A stretch of 37,740 bases of DNA. Source: a virus. Below are positions 1-7,365 of the stretch, piece by piece (positions within the stretch are counted from its first letter, which is position 1; every line of letters begins with the position of its first letter). The notes beneath the pieces are model-generated. The model was not told the DNA's origin, did no database searches, and was given only the letters and a program-made list of their open reading frames with translations. The stretch spans positions 1 to 37,740 of the IMG/VR virus record IMGVR_UViG_3300035670_000637. One strand, given 5' to 3'. Position numbers and translations under genes: made by a program.

Positions 1-2
1 AA

Positions 3-344
3 GCAAAGTTTATTGTATCAAAAAATAAACCAGGCGCTAAAGCACATTTGAAAGAAGAAGACGAAGAAAAGAATCCACCTCTCAATCAACCAAAGCGTGG
101 TGGTCCTAAGAAGTTCTATGTGTATGTTAAAGATCCTTCATCGGGTAATATTAAGAAGGTTACGTGGGGAGATACAACTGGTTTGTCAGTGAAGTTAAAT
201 GATCCTGAAGCAAGAAAATCATTTGCAGCAAGACATCAATGTTCCACACAAAAAGATAGAACGTCAGCAGCATATTGGGCGTGTAACACACCACGATATG
301 CAAAGCAGTTAGGTCTTTCGGGGGGCGGGAATTTCTATTGGTAG
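3..344 (+). CDS. Conserved T4-like phage structural-region protein, 5' partial
   Basis: The frame is open from the left edge, so the true start lies upstream. The visible 113 residues have a Lys/Glu-rich start, then a compact conserved part containing KKFYVYVKDPSSGNIKKV, GDTTGLSVK, a RHQCSTQKDRTSAAYWAC stretch with two Cys, and a C-terminus ending GLSGGGNFYW. I recognise this ending from proteins encoded beside prohead/structural genes of marine T4-like phages; none has a function known to me. Position ahead of scaffold-like genes suggests a virion or assembly role, which is inference. Its stop overlaps the next gene. Confidence 0.75.
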   Translation, partial: AKFIVSKNKPGAKAHLKEEDEEKNPPLNQPKRGGPKKFYVYVKDPSSGNIKKVTWGDTTGLSVKLNDPEARKSFAARHQCSTQKDRTSAAYWACNTPRYAKQLGLSGGGNFYW

Positions 345-625
345 AGGAGACAATCATCAATCCATACTCAGACAGTAAACTTTCTGATACACATTTTATA
401 AGAAACTTTGATATAGATGTAGAAGACGAAGAACTGATTTGGCATAGGGACAGAAAAGATAGGGAAATTCTAGTTATAAAAGGTGAAGGTTGGAAACTAC
501 AGTTTGATAACGAATTGCCCAAAGCGTTACAAGAAGGTGAAAGGTATTTTATCAAAGCAGAAACATACCATCGCATTCTTAAAGGATCAACAAGTTTAAC
601 ATTAGAAATTAAAGAAAAGGAGTAA
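338..625 (+). CDS. Small cupin-like conserved phage protein
   Basis: The 95-residue product contains WHRDRKDREILVIKGEGWK, QFDNELPKAL and AETYHRILKG, resembling a small cupin-type beta-barrel family found next to structural genes in marine T4-like phages. No ATG exists near the start: the chosen TTG at 338 overlaps the upstream stop codon by 7 nt, and an AGGAG sits just inside the frame, so initiation could also use a nearby ATC. His and Glu residues could bind metal, but I cannot show this. Function unknown. Confidence 0.7.
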   Translation: MVEETIINPYSDSKLSDTHFIRNFDIDVEDEELIWHRDRKDREILVIKGEGWKLQFDNELPKALQEGERYFIKAETYHRILKGSTSLTLEIKEKE

Positions 626-629
626 CATC

Positions 630-2354
630 ATGAGAGACAATGCAGGATTATTTGGCTTACCACAATCATTGATTGATGCAGTCAAAGAGGTTCAAGAGGG
701 TAGTGCTGAATATCAGAACAAAGTTAAAGCACACATGGCAAAGAAAGGTATCAAGTCTTTGGGTGACTTGTCGCCTGAAGAAAAGAAAAAATTCTTTAGC
801 GATTTGGATGCAGCACACAAAGCAAAGAATGAAGAAGTAGAAATTGAAGAAAGTGATTTGCCATCTTCAAAAGAAAAACAAAAAACTGTAATGGTTGTAC
901 ATAAGACTTCTGGTAAAGAGTTGAAAATTCAAGCATCAGCATTGGACAAATATAAAGCAATGGGCTACAAACTGATGGAAGAAGTGGAAGATGTAGAAGA
1001 AGCAGAAAGTCATCAATCTAAAACTACCATGAAGCACATTAGCAATCCAACAGCAGGTGAAAAGAAGGCTGCTAAAGACATCAAACCCGGTATCGCTGGA
1101 TATCGTGATAGAATTGCTATGCTTAAATCTGCAAAAGCAAGAGGTGCTTTGAAGGAAGATGGTACAGAAATTGAAGAAGCTGACGATAAAAAGAAAGCTA
1201 TGGCTTCTAGAATTGCTGCAAAATTAAACAGCAAAGCATCAAAGATGAATGCTGATAGAGCAAAAACACTTGATGCAATGAAGCGTGGTCAAGGTGAAAA
1301 AGGTAAGAACTACCTTCTATCTAAGAATGAAGAAGTTGAAATTGAAGAAGGCAAGTCTAGCACAGGTTATGAACTCTATCACAAAGACTTTTCTTCAGCA
1401 ATGGCACACGCTTATGACTTTGCGAAGAAAAAATATAACATTGAGATTGATCCATTTGAGATTGATCGCAAAGTTGCAATGGGTCCTAAGAAGCCATCTT
1501 CAGGCAAATCAAATGCATATCGTTTGTTAGATAAGACTGGTAAGAAAGCAGTTCAAGTACAAGTCGCAAATCTTGACAATCAGCGATATGAATTGAATAT
1601 GTACAAAGAGGATTTGGATGAGCAAAAAAATGATCTACCATTTGATCCGGATCCACCAAAGAAAAAATCAGATGTCGTTCCTGGTAAGCATGGTTCTGGT
1701 CCATCAATGGCCAAACATTTAGCAAAAATGGCACTGAAAAAACAGATGGATAAGAAAAAAATTGGTGAACTTCAAAAGGAAGATTTTGTGGTTGATGAGC
1801 AAGGTGTGGCGGAAGACTTTGAAGTTGAAGAAATTGATGAAACTCCAAAAGTTGATCAAGGACTTTCTGGTAAACAAAAAGTTGCTGCGAGAGCCGCGAG
1901 AAGGGACGATTCTCCTATTACAAATGTAGGAAATACTACAGGTGGTCAATGGCGTGGTAAAACTTCTCCTTCACCATATAAAGATAGCAATGTTGCTAAG
2001 TCAGGTGAACGAAAAGGAATGGTTACTAAGTCAGCGATCCGAAAAACTAAAGATGCAATTAAATCCAGATTAAACAAAGAAGAATTTGAAGAAATTGATG
2101 AAAAAGTTGTCAAAGGCAAGGGCTATGATAATCCTGAGAACGAACGCAAAGCACCAGAAGGTAAAGTACCATTCACAAGTTTTCAGCAAGGAAAACAAGG
2201 TGACTTAGCAGCAAGACTTCATGCTACATCAGCAAAAGGCAAATTTGTAAAAGGTAAAGCACAAAGCGCACCTCAGAAAGAACCTCAGAAAGAATCTTAT
2301 GAACTTACACCTGAGGATATTGAATTTATCAATTCACTAAATGAGAAGCAGTAA
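630..2354 (+). CDS. Modular prohead-core/scaffold-like virion protein
   Basis: 574 residues, very rich in Lys, Glu and Ala, starting after a strong AAAGGAG site. It is built of basic segments separated by recurring acidic linkers: NEEVEIEES, GTEIEEADD, NEEVEIEEGK, EVEEIDETP and EEFEEIDEK. One folded module (residues ~245-335) carries KDFSSAMAHAYDFAKKKY, FEIDRKVAMGPKKPSSGK and a VQVANLDNQRYELNMYKE end, which I recognise from T4-like marine phage structural proteins. The acidic linkers resemble prohead-protease-cleaved spacers of core proteins, which is inference. A scaffold or internal head protein is the best call; a packaged DNA-binding protein is an alternative. The stop overlaps the next ATG (TAATG). 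Confidence 0.75.
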   Translation: MRDNAGLFGLPQSLIDAVKEVQEGSAEYQNKVKAHMAKKGIKSLGDLSPEEKKKFFSDLDAAHKAKNEEVEIEESDLPSSKEKQKTVMVVHKTSGKELKIQASALDKYKAMGYKLMEEVEDVEEAESHQSKTTMKHISNPTAGEKKAAKDIKPGIAGYRDRIAMLKSAKARGALKEDGTEIEEADDKKKAMASRIAAKLNSKASKMNADRAKTLDAMKRGQGEKGKNYLLSKNEEVEIEEGKSSTGYELYHKDFSSAMAHAYDFAKKKYNIEIDPFEIDRKVAMGPKKPSSGKSNAYRLLDKTGKKAVQVQVANLDNQRYELNMYKEDLDEQKNDLPFDPDPPKKKSDVVPGKHGSGPSMAKHLAKMALKKQMDKKKIGELQKEDFVVDEQGVAEDFEVEEIDETPKVDQGLSGKQKVAARAARRDDSPITNVGNTTGGQWRGKTSPSPYKDSNVAKSGERKGMVTKSAIRKTKDAIKSRLNKEEFEEIDEKVVKGKGYDNPENERKAPEGKVPFTSFQQGKQGDLAARLHATSAKGKFVKGKAQSAPQKEPQKESYELTPEDIEFINSLNEKQ

Positions 2355-3124
2355 TGAAAACGCTGAAAGAACTTAAAGAGAATAGGGAAGAAATAACGGA
2401 GAAAGGTCCTGGTCTCTGGGCAAACATTCGTGCAAAACGCCAACGCATCAAAAGCGGTTCTGGTGAACGCATGAGAAAGCCTGGAGAAAAGGGTGCACCA
2501 TCTCCTGATGCACTTCAAAAGGCAAAAGGCACAAGTGAAGGTATGGCGGAGGCTGCATTTAAAGACCCAAGTCCTATGATGAAAGACAGCATTAAGCAAG
2601 ATAAAATTCGCAGTTTAAAAAATCTTATTGCTATTGCCAAAGTAAAAGGTGTCCATCATAAAGTCAAAGAACTTGAATTAGAATTGAAAAAATTGCAAGA
2701 AGTGACGGAAGCATCTAAACCAAGAACACCTATGAGAGATTTTCTGAGAAGATATCCTGTGCCAAAGGATCAAGTTGCTAAGCCTGTAAAGAAGGAAAAG
2801 CCACCAGAAAAGAAAGATGTAAATGAAGCAGAAGGCGGTGGTACAAGTGTGCCTGCGACACAGCAAGCGACTAATGCAAAAAAACGAGCACAATTAGCAA
2901 TGAAGTCAGCGGATTTAAAATTAAAACAAGCAAAAGAACGTGAGGCAATATCTAAACAACGTGCATCATTAAAAGAAGTAAATGTTATGTTTAGTGAAGC
3001 AATGGCGAAGAAAGAGAAAGAAAATGCACCATCTTCAAAAGATAAACTCAAAAAAGGTGAAGTATTATCAGGTAAACAAGAACCGATCGACATTAAGCCA
3101 GAATTAAATACAAAGAAAGAATGA
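2354..3124 (+). CDS. Charged structural/scaffold-like protein with LWANIRAKR module
   Basis: 256 residues, coupled to the preceding scaffold-like gene by TAATG. The N-terminal module (residues ~18-50) reads GPGLWANIRAKRQRIKSGSG followed by ERMRKPGEKGAPSPDA, a signature I know from structural-region proteins of environmental T4-like phages. A second AMAKKEK/SSKDKLKKGE part and long Lys/Ala/Glu helices fill the rest, with likely coiled coil at ~85-120 and 170-215. The composition matches the upstream gene, so both probably serve the prohead core or interior. No enzymatic motif is visible. Confidence 0.7.
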   Translation: MKTLKELKENREEITEKGPGLWANIRAKRQRIKSGSGERMRKPGEKGAPSPDALQKAKGTSEGMAEAAFKDPSPMMKDSIKQDKIRSLKNLIAIAKVKGVHHKVKELELELKKLQEVTEASKPRTPMRDFLRRYPVPKDQVAKPVKKEKPPEKKDVNEAEGGGTSVPATQQATNAKKRAQLAMKSADLKLKQAKEREAISKQRASLKEVNVMFSEAMAKKEKENAPSSKDKLKKGEVLSGKQEPIDIKPELNTKKE

Positions 3125-3627
3125 AAGAATTACCACAAATATATTGTGATTTAGATCAAGTGATTGTCAACTTTTTAGGCGGTGCAAAAAAAGCAATGCG
3201 TGAAGCTGGAGTTGATGTAGCATTTGATGCAAAGGATCAGCATATAGAAAAAGCTGAAAAGTGGGAAATGCTTAAAAGAGTTCCAAGATTTTGGGCAAAC
3301 CTTGAACCTATGCCTGATGGTATGATGTTATGGAAATTTATTAAACCATATGATCCATACATTCTGTCCACACCGTCAAGAAGAATGCCGTCAAGTATTC
3401 CTGAAAAACGAGAATGGGTTCGAAAGCATTTAGGAACAGTGTCAAAAGTTTTACTTGTTCCGAGAGATGAAAAACAAAATTATGCTTTGAATGAGAATGG
3501 TACACAAAATGTATTGATTGACGACCATATCAAAAATATTCAGGAATGGGAAGCAAAAGGTGGAATTGGAGTCAGACATATAAATAGTCTTAACACAATT
3601 TCTCAATTAAGAAAATTAGGATATTAA
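3121..3627 (+). CDS. HAD-superfamily hydrolase, 5'(3')-deoxyribonucleotidase-like
   Basis: 168 residues. HAD motif I is YCDLDQVIVNF (Asp10, Asp12), and motif IV is VLIDDHIKNIQEWEAKGG (Asp134, Asp135), followed by the G-rich turn common in 5' nucleotidases; Lys118 may serve motif III. Family members dephosphorylate (deoxy)ribonucleoside monophosphates or related small phosphates; the substrate here is unknown. ATGA overlap with the upstream gene indicates coupled translation. Its 3' end contains a TATAAATA late-promoter box serving the next, structural gene. Confidence 0.8.
   Translation: MKELPQIYCDLDQVIVNFLGGAKKAMREAGVDVAFDAKDQHIEKAEKWEMLKRVPRFWANLEPMPDGMMLWKFIKPYDPYILSTPSRRMPSSIPEKREWVRKHLGTVSKVLLVPRDEKQNYALNENGTQNVLIDDHIKNIQEWEAKGGIGVRHINSLNTISQLRKLGY
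3579..3586 (+). promoter_or_regulatory. Candidate T4-type late promoter (TATAAATA)
   Basis: An exact TATAAATA lies inside the end of the HAD gene, 55 nt before the virion protein start at 3641. In T4 this box alone directs gp55/gp33 late transcription, with the start ~13 nt after its first base, giving a ~50-nt leader here. In AT-rich DNA the 8-mer is expected a few times by chance, so position is the main support. Confidence 0.5.
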
Positions 3628-3640
3628 CAAGGAGAAAATC

Positions 3641-4120
3641 ATGCCTTTATGGGGAACAAGAGACTCTTTCAGTCTAACTGGTACAGTTGACGTAACAAAT
3701 ACAGTGAATGATACCATCGTAGTTGGTACAGGCACTGCATTTACAACTGAATTGGACATTGGTGATACAATTATCATTAATGCAAATCGAAGAAAAGTTG
3801 TTGCGATTGCAAACAATACATATTTGACTATTGATCCATTATGGAATCATGCAAACGTTTCCGGTGGTACAGCGACAGGTCAAGATACGCCAAAATATCT
3901 TTATGCAACTGATATCAGTGGTAATCTAATTTTCGGTGTTTCAAACTCCGAATCTTTTGTTGCGAATAACAATGCAAATGGCATTTCTACACCGGGATGG
4001 ATTCGTCATAAGACTTATACTGATATGCATGGAAATGAAAGAAAGAAAACGGAAATTATTGTTGCAATGACAAATCTTACGAGCGATGCTCCAGACGATA
4101 CCGTTGTTCAAGATAGTTGA
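3641..4120 (+). CDS. Virion structural protein (marine T4-like family)
   Basis: 159 residues starting MPLWGTRDSFSLTGTVDVTN after a good AAGGAG. The N-terminal half is beta-rich with repeated V/T and a TGTAFTTELDIGDTIIIN segment; the C-terminal half carries PGWIRHKTYTDMHGNERKKTE then VAMTNL. I recognise this architecture from abundant virion proteins of marine T4-like phages, often annotated only as structural protein. A late promoter candidate at 3579 fits late expression. Exact location in the particle (capsid decoration, neck or tail) cannot be told. Confidence 0.8.
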   Translation: MPLWGTRDSFSLTGTVDVTNTVNDTIVVGTGTAFTTELDIGDTIIINANRRKVVAIANNTYLTIDPLWNHANVSGGTATGQDTPKYLYATDISGNLIFGVSNSESFVANNNANGISTPGWIRHKTYTDMHGNERKKTEIIVAMTNLTSDAPDDTVVQDS

Positions 4121-4190
4121 TTTATATTTTGGCCTGAGTCCCAGGAGTAGCATTCCTCTTCAATGAGGTTTATAAAATTAGGAGAAATAA

Positions 4191-4727
4191 ATGGCAGATA
4201 AAAAAGTCACACAATTAACAGCACTAACAGCACCAGCAAATAATGATATTTTGTTGATTGTCGATGATCCAAGCGGCACACCAGTCAGTAAAAAAATTAC
4301 TGTAGAAGATTTGTTTGGTAAAACAACAAGACTTACAGTTGCATCAGCAAACGTTGCATCAAATTCAACATTCACACTTGCTGCTGAAGATTTTGTTTTT
4401 GATGCAAACGTATCAACAACATTTACAATGGGACTTGTAATTAATGAAGATGGTGCAGCATCTAATACAAGAATTGAATCGGATGCATCAGCCAACGCAT
4501 TTTTTGTAGATGCTGTAAGCAATAAAATTGGTGTATTATGTAGCGATCCTCAAGCAGCACTTGATATAAATTCAAATGCAGTTGTGGTAAGAACGCCGTC
4601 TACACCGGCAAGTTCGGACAATTCAGTAGCTGGATGGCCAGTTGGTACAATTAGATGGGACAGTAATTACATATATGTTGCAATTAGTTCAACAGTAATT
4701 AAAAGAGCATCGTTGCTAACGTTCTAA
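4191..4727 (+). CDS. Virion structural protein, tail-fibre/baseplate-type N-terminal module
   Basis: 178 residues, start after AGGAG. It opens with KKVTQLTALTAPANNDILLI followed by VDDPSGTPVSKKITVEDLF, a module common at the N-terminus of tail-fibre-like or minor virion proteins. The remainder is Ala/Ser/Thr/Asn-rich beta structure with DSNYIYVAISSTVIKRASL near the end, typical of short fibre heads. It follows another structural gene, 70 nt apart. Whether it is receptor-binding cannot be judged; no chaperone or collagen repeats are present. Confidence 0.75.
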   Translation: MADKKVTQLTALTAPANNDILLIVDDPSGTPVSKKITVEDLFGKTTRLTVASANVASNSTFTLAAEDFVFDANVSTTFTMGLVINEDGAASNTRIESDASANAFFVDAVSNKIGVLCSDPQAALDINSNAVVVRTPSTPASSDNSVAGWPVGTIRWDSNYIYVAISSTVIKRASLLTF

Positions 4728-4731
4728 TTAA

Positions 4732-5088
4732 ATGATTTTTTTAAATGATGATACTTTTGATGACTATGCAGTAAAAAATTATAGGAATCCTAATTGTACT
4801 TCAATATTAGAGTTTCTTGATGATTTAAAAACTTTAAAATATGTCAAAAGATTAATTAATAAGTATTCGATACAGAAAGACTTGAAAGAGAGACTGATAC
4901 TCAATCATATTATATCTCTTTCAAACGTCTTCGGTGTTGAAGCATCTGTTAACATGCTGTATTATAAAATTGAAATTAAAAATCATGACATACTGAATGC
5001 ATTTTTATTATATCTAAATTATATTGAGATTGAAAGTGTAGAGTTATTAGACTTAAATGTATATAACAGTTTAAAGAAGAAGATTTAA
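4732..5088 (+). CDS. Conserved T4-like phage hypothetical protein (DUF7207-like)
   Basis: 118 residues, helical, starting MIFLNDDTFDDYAVKNYRNP. The pattern of a 'YAMKNY.NP.C' start, a KYVKRLINKY segment and RLILNHIISLSNVFG matches a small family encoded in structural/regulatory regions of marine T4-like phages. No function is known to me. It lies 4 nt after the fibre-like gene and its stop overlaps the next ATG, so it is cotranslated with the following gene. The spacing leaves little room for a strong ribosome binding site. Confidence 0.75.
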   Translation: MIFLNDDTFDDYAVKNYRNPNCTSILEFLDDLKTLKYVKRLINKYSIQKDLKERLILNHIISLSNVFGVEASVNMLYYKIEIKNHDILNAFLLYLNYIEIESVELLDLNVYNSLKKKI

Positions 5089-5765
5089 TGGCAAACTTAG
5101 TAGACTTATATATTGTTTATCGCATACTGAGAAAGCTCACTACTCCATTTAATGAGTGGGAAGCGTATAAGCAAGGTGTTATTGACGCTGAAGGTAATAT
5201 CATTAAGAAGCCTGATGATAGGAATACTTTTGATGAAAAGGATTCGCTAACAACATTAGATGTTCTTATTTTAAATTTAAAGAAAATATTAAGTAAGTTG
5301 CCTTTTGGTAAAACAAAACTTGCTTCTTATGGGGCAGCACTGTTTCTTATCAAAGAAGAAAAGAATTTGACCGAAGAAAATTTAGAAGAAAAATTTGTAG
5401 CATACATGGGCAGTCAAACTCTTCATGAAGAAATCGCAAACGTAACTGGTTCTGGTGTATCAGGAACAACTGGTGATCCACCTGTACCAAATAAAGTTAT
5501 GATGCGTCGATTTGCTAACAGCGATGTTTTTGTTGTTGATACATCAAGATATCTCAAAGCGAGATTGGGTAAAAGAAAGTTTCTAAAATATGAAACATAT
5601 GTCGGTAACGATGATGTTGGTAATGCAATTCGTGAATACGGCCGTAAGTATCCAAAAAAGCCGATCATACTTCAAGACGATAAAACTGGATCAATGATTT
5701 TTCTTCGGTATGGTAAATCTGGTATGTTTCGTGAACAATTCGAATTAGATAATAGGGGGTTGTAA
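5088..5765 (+). CDS. Conserved T4-like phage structural-region protein
   Basis: 225 residues. The N-terminus (VDLYIVYRILRKLTTPFNEW then AYKQGVIDAEGNIIKKP) and the KLASYGAALFLIKEE segment match a family conserved in structural regions of T4-like marine phages. The middle (residues ~128-150) is a Gly/Ser/Thr linker; the C-terminal ~75 residues (RLGKRKFLKYETYVGND to MFREQFELDN) look like a separate folded domain. It may be a virion component, but this is inferred from neighbours only. It is coupled upstream by an ATG overlapping the previous stop. Confidence 0.7.
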   Translation: MANLVDLYIVYRILRKLTTPFNEWEAYKQGVIDAEGNIIKKPDDRNTFDEKDSLTTLDVLILNLKKILSKLPFGKTKLASYGAALFLIKEEKNLTEENLEEKFVAYMGSQTLHEEIANVTGSGVSGTTGDPPVPNKVMMRRFANSDVFVVDTSRYLKARLGKRKFLKYETYVGNDDVGNAIREYGRKYPKKPIILQDDKTGSMIFLRYGKSGMFREQFELDNRGL

Positions 5766-5766
5766 A

Positions 5767-6294
5767 ATGGATCAACTATTATGGATGTTTAGTTTCTTGC
5801 CTGCATGGGTCTATCATTTGTTACTGATTTGTGCTATAATGGGTTTAGCTGGTGCAAGTTTCTTAGGCAAACTGCCATTTTTCAATCAATATAAACTACC
5901 ATTTCAGGTGATAATGGGTATGATATTAATATTTTCAATCTGGATGCAAGGCGTGATGGCCAATGAAGAAAAGTGGCAAGCGAAGATTAAAGAAATGGAA
6001 GATAAAGTTGTTGCTGCTGAAGCATTGTCTAAAACTGAAAATGTTCGAGTAGAACAAAAGATTATAGAAACTGTAAGACAAGTTAAGATTAAAGGTGAAA
6101 CAATCATCAAAGAGATACCTATACCAGGTAAATCGATTGAGATTGTAAAAGATATGGCACCTGAAGAACGTGCTAAGTATGATAGCAAACTGAAAGAATA
6201 TGAAAATGCTTTAGCAAATTGCCCTGTACCACAACTTGCTGTTGAAATTCATAACAAAGCAGCGACGATGGAAAGTAAAGGAGAAAAGAAATGA
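5767..6294 (+). CDS. Inner-membrane coiled-coil protein, possible i-spanin
   Basis: 175 residues. Two hydrophobic segments (about 14-34 and 42-62) are followed by a long periplasm-facing or cytoplasmic Lys/Glu coiled coil (about 67-165) that contains IKEIPIPGKSIEIV. The next two genes encode lipoproteins overlapping or abutting it, the usual arrangement of a two-component spanin, where an inner-membrane coiled-coil protein pairs with an outer-membrane lipoprotein to fuse membranes at lysis. Classical i-spanins have one N-terminal membrane segment, so the extra one is odd and the call tentative. Confidence 0.5.
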   Translation: MDQLLWMFSFLPAWVYHLLLICAIMGLAGASFLGKLPFFNQYKLPFQVIMGMILIFSIWMQGVMANEEKWQAKIKEMEDKVVAAEALSKTENVRVEQKIIETVRQVKIKGETIIKEIPIPGKSIEIVKDMAPEERAKYDSKLKEYENALANCPVPQLAVEIHNKAATMESKGEKK

Positions 6295-6608
6295 GATTTA
6301 TAATCTTTTCTCTCGCACTATTAATATCTGGATGTTCTATGTTCAAGCAGCCAGTTCCAATTGCTCCACAGTGGCCAGAAGTGCCAGCAGAATTAAAAAA
6401 GAAATGTGAAGCATTGAAAACTGTTGTCGGTGATAAAATATCATTAACGGACATGATGAAAGTAATCGTTGAAAATTATACACTTCATTACGAATGTTCA
6501 GCGAAAGTTGATGGTTGGAACGATTGGTATGAATCTCAAAAGAAAGTTTATGAAACTGTAGTGCCTGATAAGAAGTCTAAACCATGGTACGATGTGTGGA
6601 GCAAATGA
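6291..6608 (+). CDS. Outer-membrane lipoprotein, likely o-spanin/Rz-like
   Basis: 105 residues with a short signal and a clear lipobox (LLISGC, Cys15), then a Pro-rich stretch (KQPVPIAPQWPEVPAEL) as in Rz1-type proteins. The body has LKKKCEALKTV and a NYTLHYECSAKVDGWNDWYESQKKVYE motif that I recognise from Rz-like spanin proteins of T4-like and related phages. ATGA overlap with the upstream membrane coiled-coil gene supports a partnership at the envelope. It lies far from the endolysin at 17.2 kb, so lysis genes would be split. Confidence 0.6.
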   Translation: MRFIIFSLALLISGCSMFKQPVPIAPQWPEVPAELKKKCEALKTVVGDKISLTDMMKVIVENYTLHYECSAKVDGWNDWYESQKKVYETVVPDKKSKPWYDVWSK

Positions 6609-6874
6609 TGAAATATACAGTTATAGGTTTCACCTTTATGCTTTGCTTGTTACTTACAAGTTGTGCCATACCTAAGGAACAAATGTATTACGACACTGTA
6701 AAAAGTGTCAGTAAAGACAATACGATGAGTCAAACAGCATGTTGGGCAGCGATATCTGATATCGCTAAAGGTGGTGACGGTGGTGCTAAGGTTGGTGCTA
6801 TTGCTTTAGCGGAGAAATGTAAGAATGAACCAATTAAAGTAGAAGCACCAAAAAGAAACTGGTTAGGATTATGA
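6605..6874 (+). CDS. Small phage lipoprotein
   Basis: 89 residues from the ATG at 6605, which overlaps the previous stop. An N-terminal hydrophobic helix ends in a lipobox (LLTSC), so the mature protein would be acylated at Cys. The remainder contains MSQTACWAAISDIAKGGDGGAKVGAIALAEKC (two Cys), a small helical Gly/Ala-rich domain known in phage lipoproteins of unknown role. Placed between spanin-like genes and a membrane coiled-coil gene, it may belong to the lysis or envelope cassette. Confidence 0.65.
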   Translation: MMKYTVIGFTFMLCLLLTSCAIPKEQMYYDTVKSVSKDNTMSQTACWAAISDIAKGGDGGAKVGAIALAEKCKNEPIKVEAPKRNWLGL

Positions 6875-7299
6875 GTGATGACACCATTCAAGTTAAAATT
6901 GACGTAGAGGTTCTCAAAACACAAGTGGCAACTCTTACGCAACTCTGTACTAAAATGGATACAGTGATTGATAAGTTAGTTGACAATCATGATAAAGTTG
7001 TTAATCAAATATATAACGATATGAGAGAACGAGAAGAAGATAAAAATAATGATGTAAAAGAACTTCATATAAAGATTAATACCGTTAGCAAGGATCTTTC
7101 AGACAAAGTTGATTCGACCGAAAGACGTATTATGGAAAAGATTGAAGAATTGAAGAAAGACATTGCTGACCATAATCGAAAAGAAGATGATGAACTTAAA
7201 AAGATTTGGGAATTCAAATGGATGGCAGCTGGTGGTATCGTAGCAGTTGCTTGGTTACTTTCACACGTTAAATTAGAAGCGTTATCAAAATTATTTTAA
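6871..7299 (+). CDS. Coiled-coil protein with C-terminal membrane helix (DUF7201-like)
   Basis: 142 residues. A long charged coiled coil (about 5-115, with KIDVEVLKTQVATLTQLC near the start) ends in one hydrophobic segment (about 117-135, WMAAGGIVAVAWLLSHV). The topology is a tail-anchored inner-membrane protein. Similar proteins sit in lysis/envelope cassettes of T4-like phages, but I know no proven role. ATGA coupling to the lipoprotein gene. It is the last gene before a promoter region, so the cassette probably ends here. Confidence 0.65.
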   Translation: MSDDTIQVKIDVEVLKTQVATLTQLCTKMDTVIDKLVDNHDKVVNQIYNDMREREEDKNNDVKELHIKINTVSKDLSDKVDSTERRIMEKIEELKKDIADHNRKEDDELKKIWEFKWMAAGGIVAVAWLLSHVKLEALSKLF

Positions 7300-7300
7300 C

Positions 7301-7328
7301 TTGACTTTATGTGTGCTTATAGTATATT
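7301..7328 (+). promoter_or_regulatory. Sigma70-type promoter for the primase/RNR operon
   Basis: TTGACT (7301-7306), a 16-bp spacer and TATATT (7323-7328) lie 38 nt before the primase ATG. This is a near-consensus host promoter, suited to early transcription of the nucleotide and replication operon. An inverted repeat overlays the -10 box. Confidence 0.7.
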
Positions 7329-7336
7329 ATAAGCAC
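7313..7336. promoter_or_regulatory. Perfect inverted repeat overlapping the -10 box (operator candidate)
   Basis: Arms GTGCTTATA (7313-7321) and TATAAGCAC (7328-7336) are perfect 9-bp complements around a 6-bp centre GTATAT. The dyad covers the -10 element and probable start site, the placement typical of a repressor operator. Weak A/T-rich stem and no U-run argue against a terminator. No dedicated repressor gene is evident in the window. Confidence 0.6.
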
Positions 7337-7365
7337 TATATGATACTTTATTATGGAATACATTT

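Noticed and set aside
4155-4168. CCTC-TTCAAT-GAGG hairpin before the gene at 4191
   Set aside because: A 4-bp stem with a poor U-run is too weak to call a terminator.
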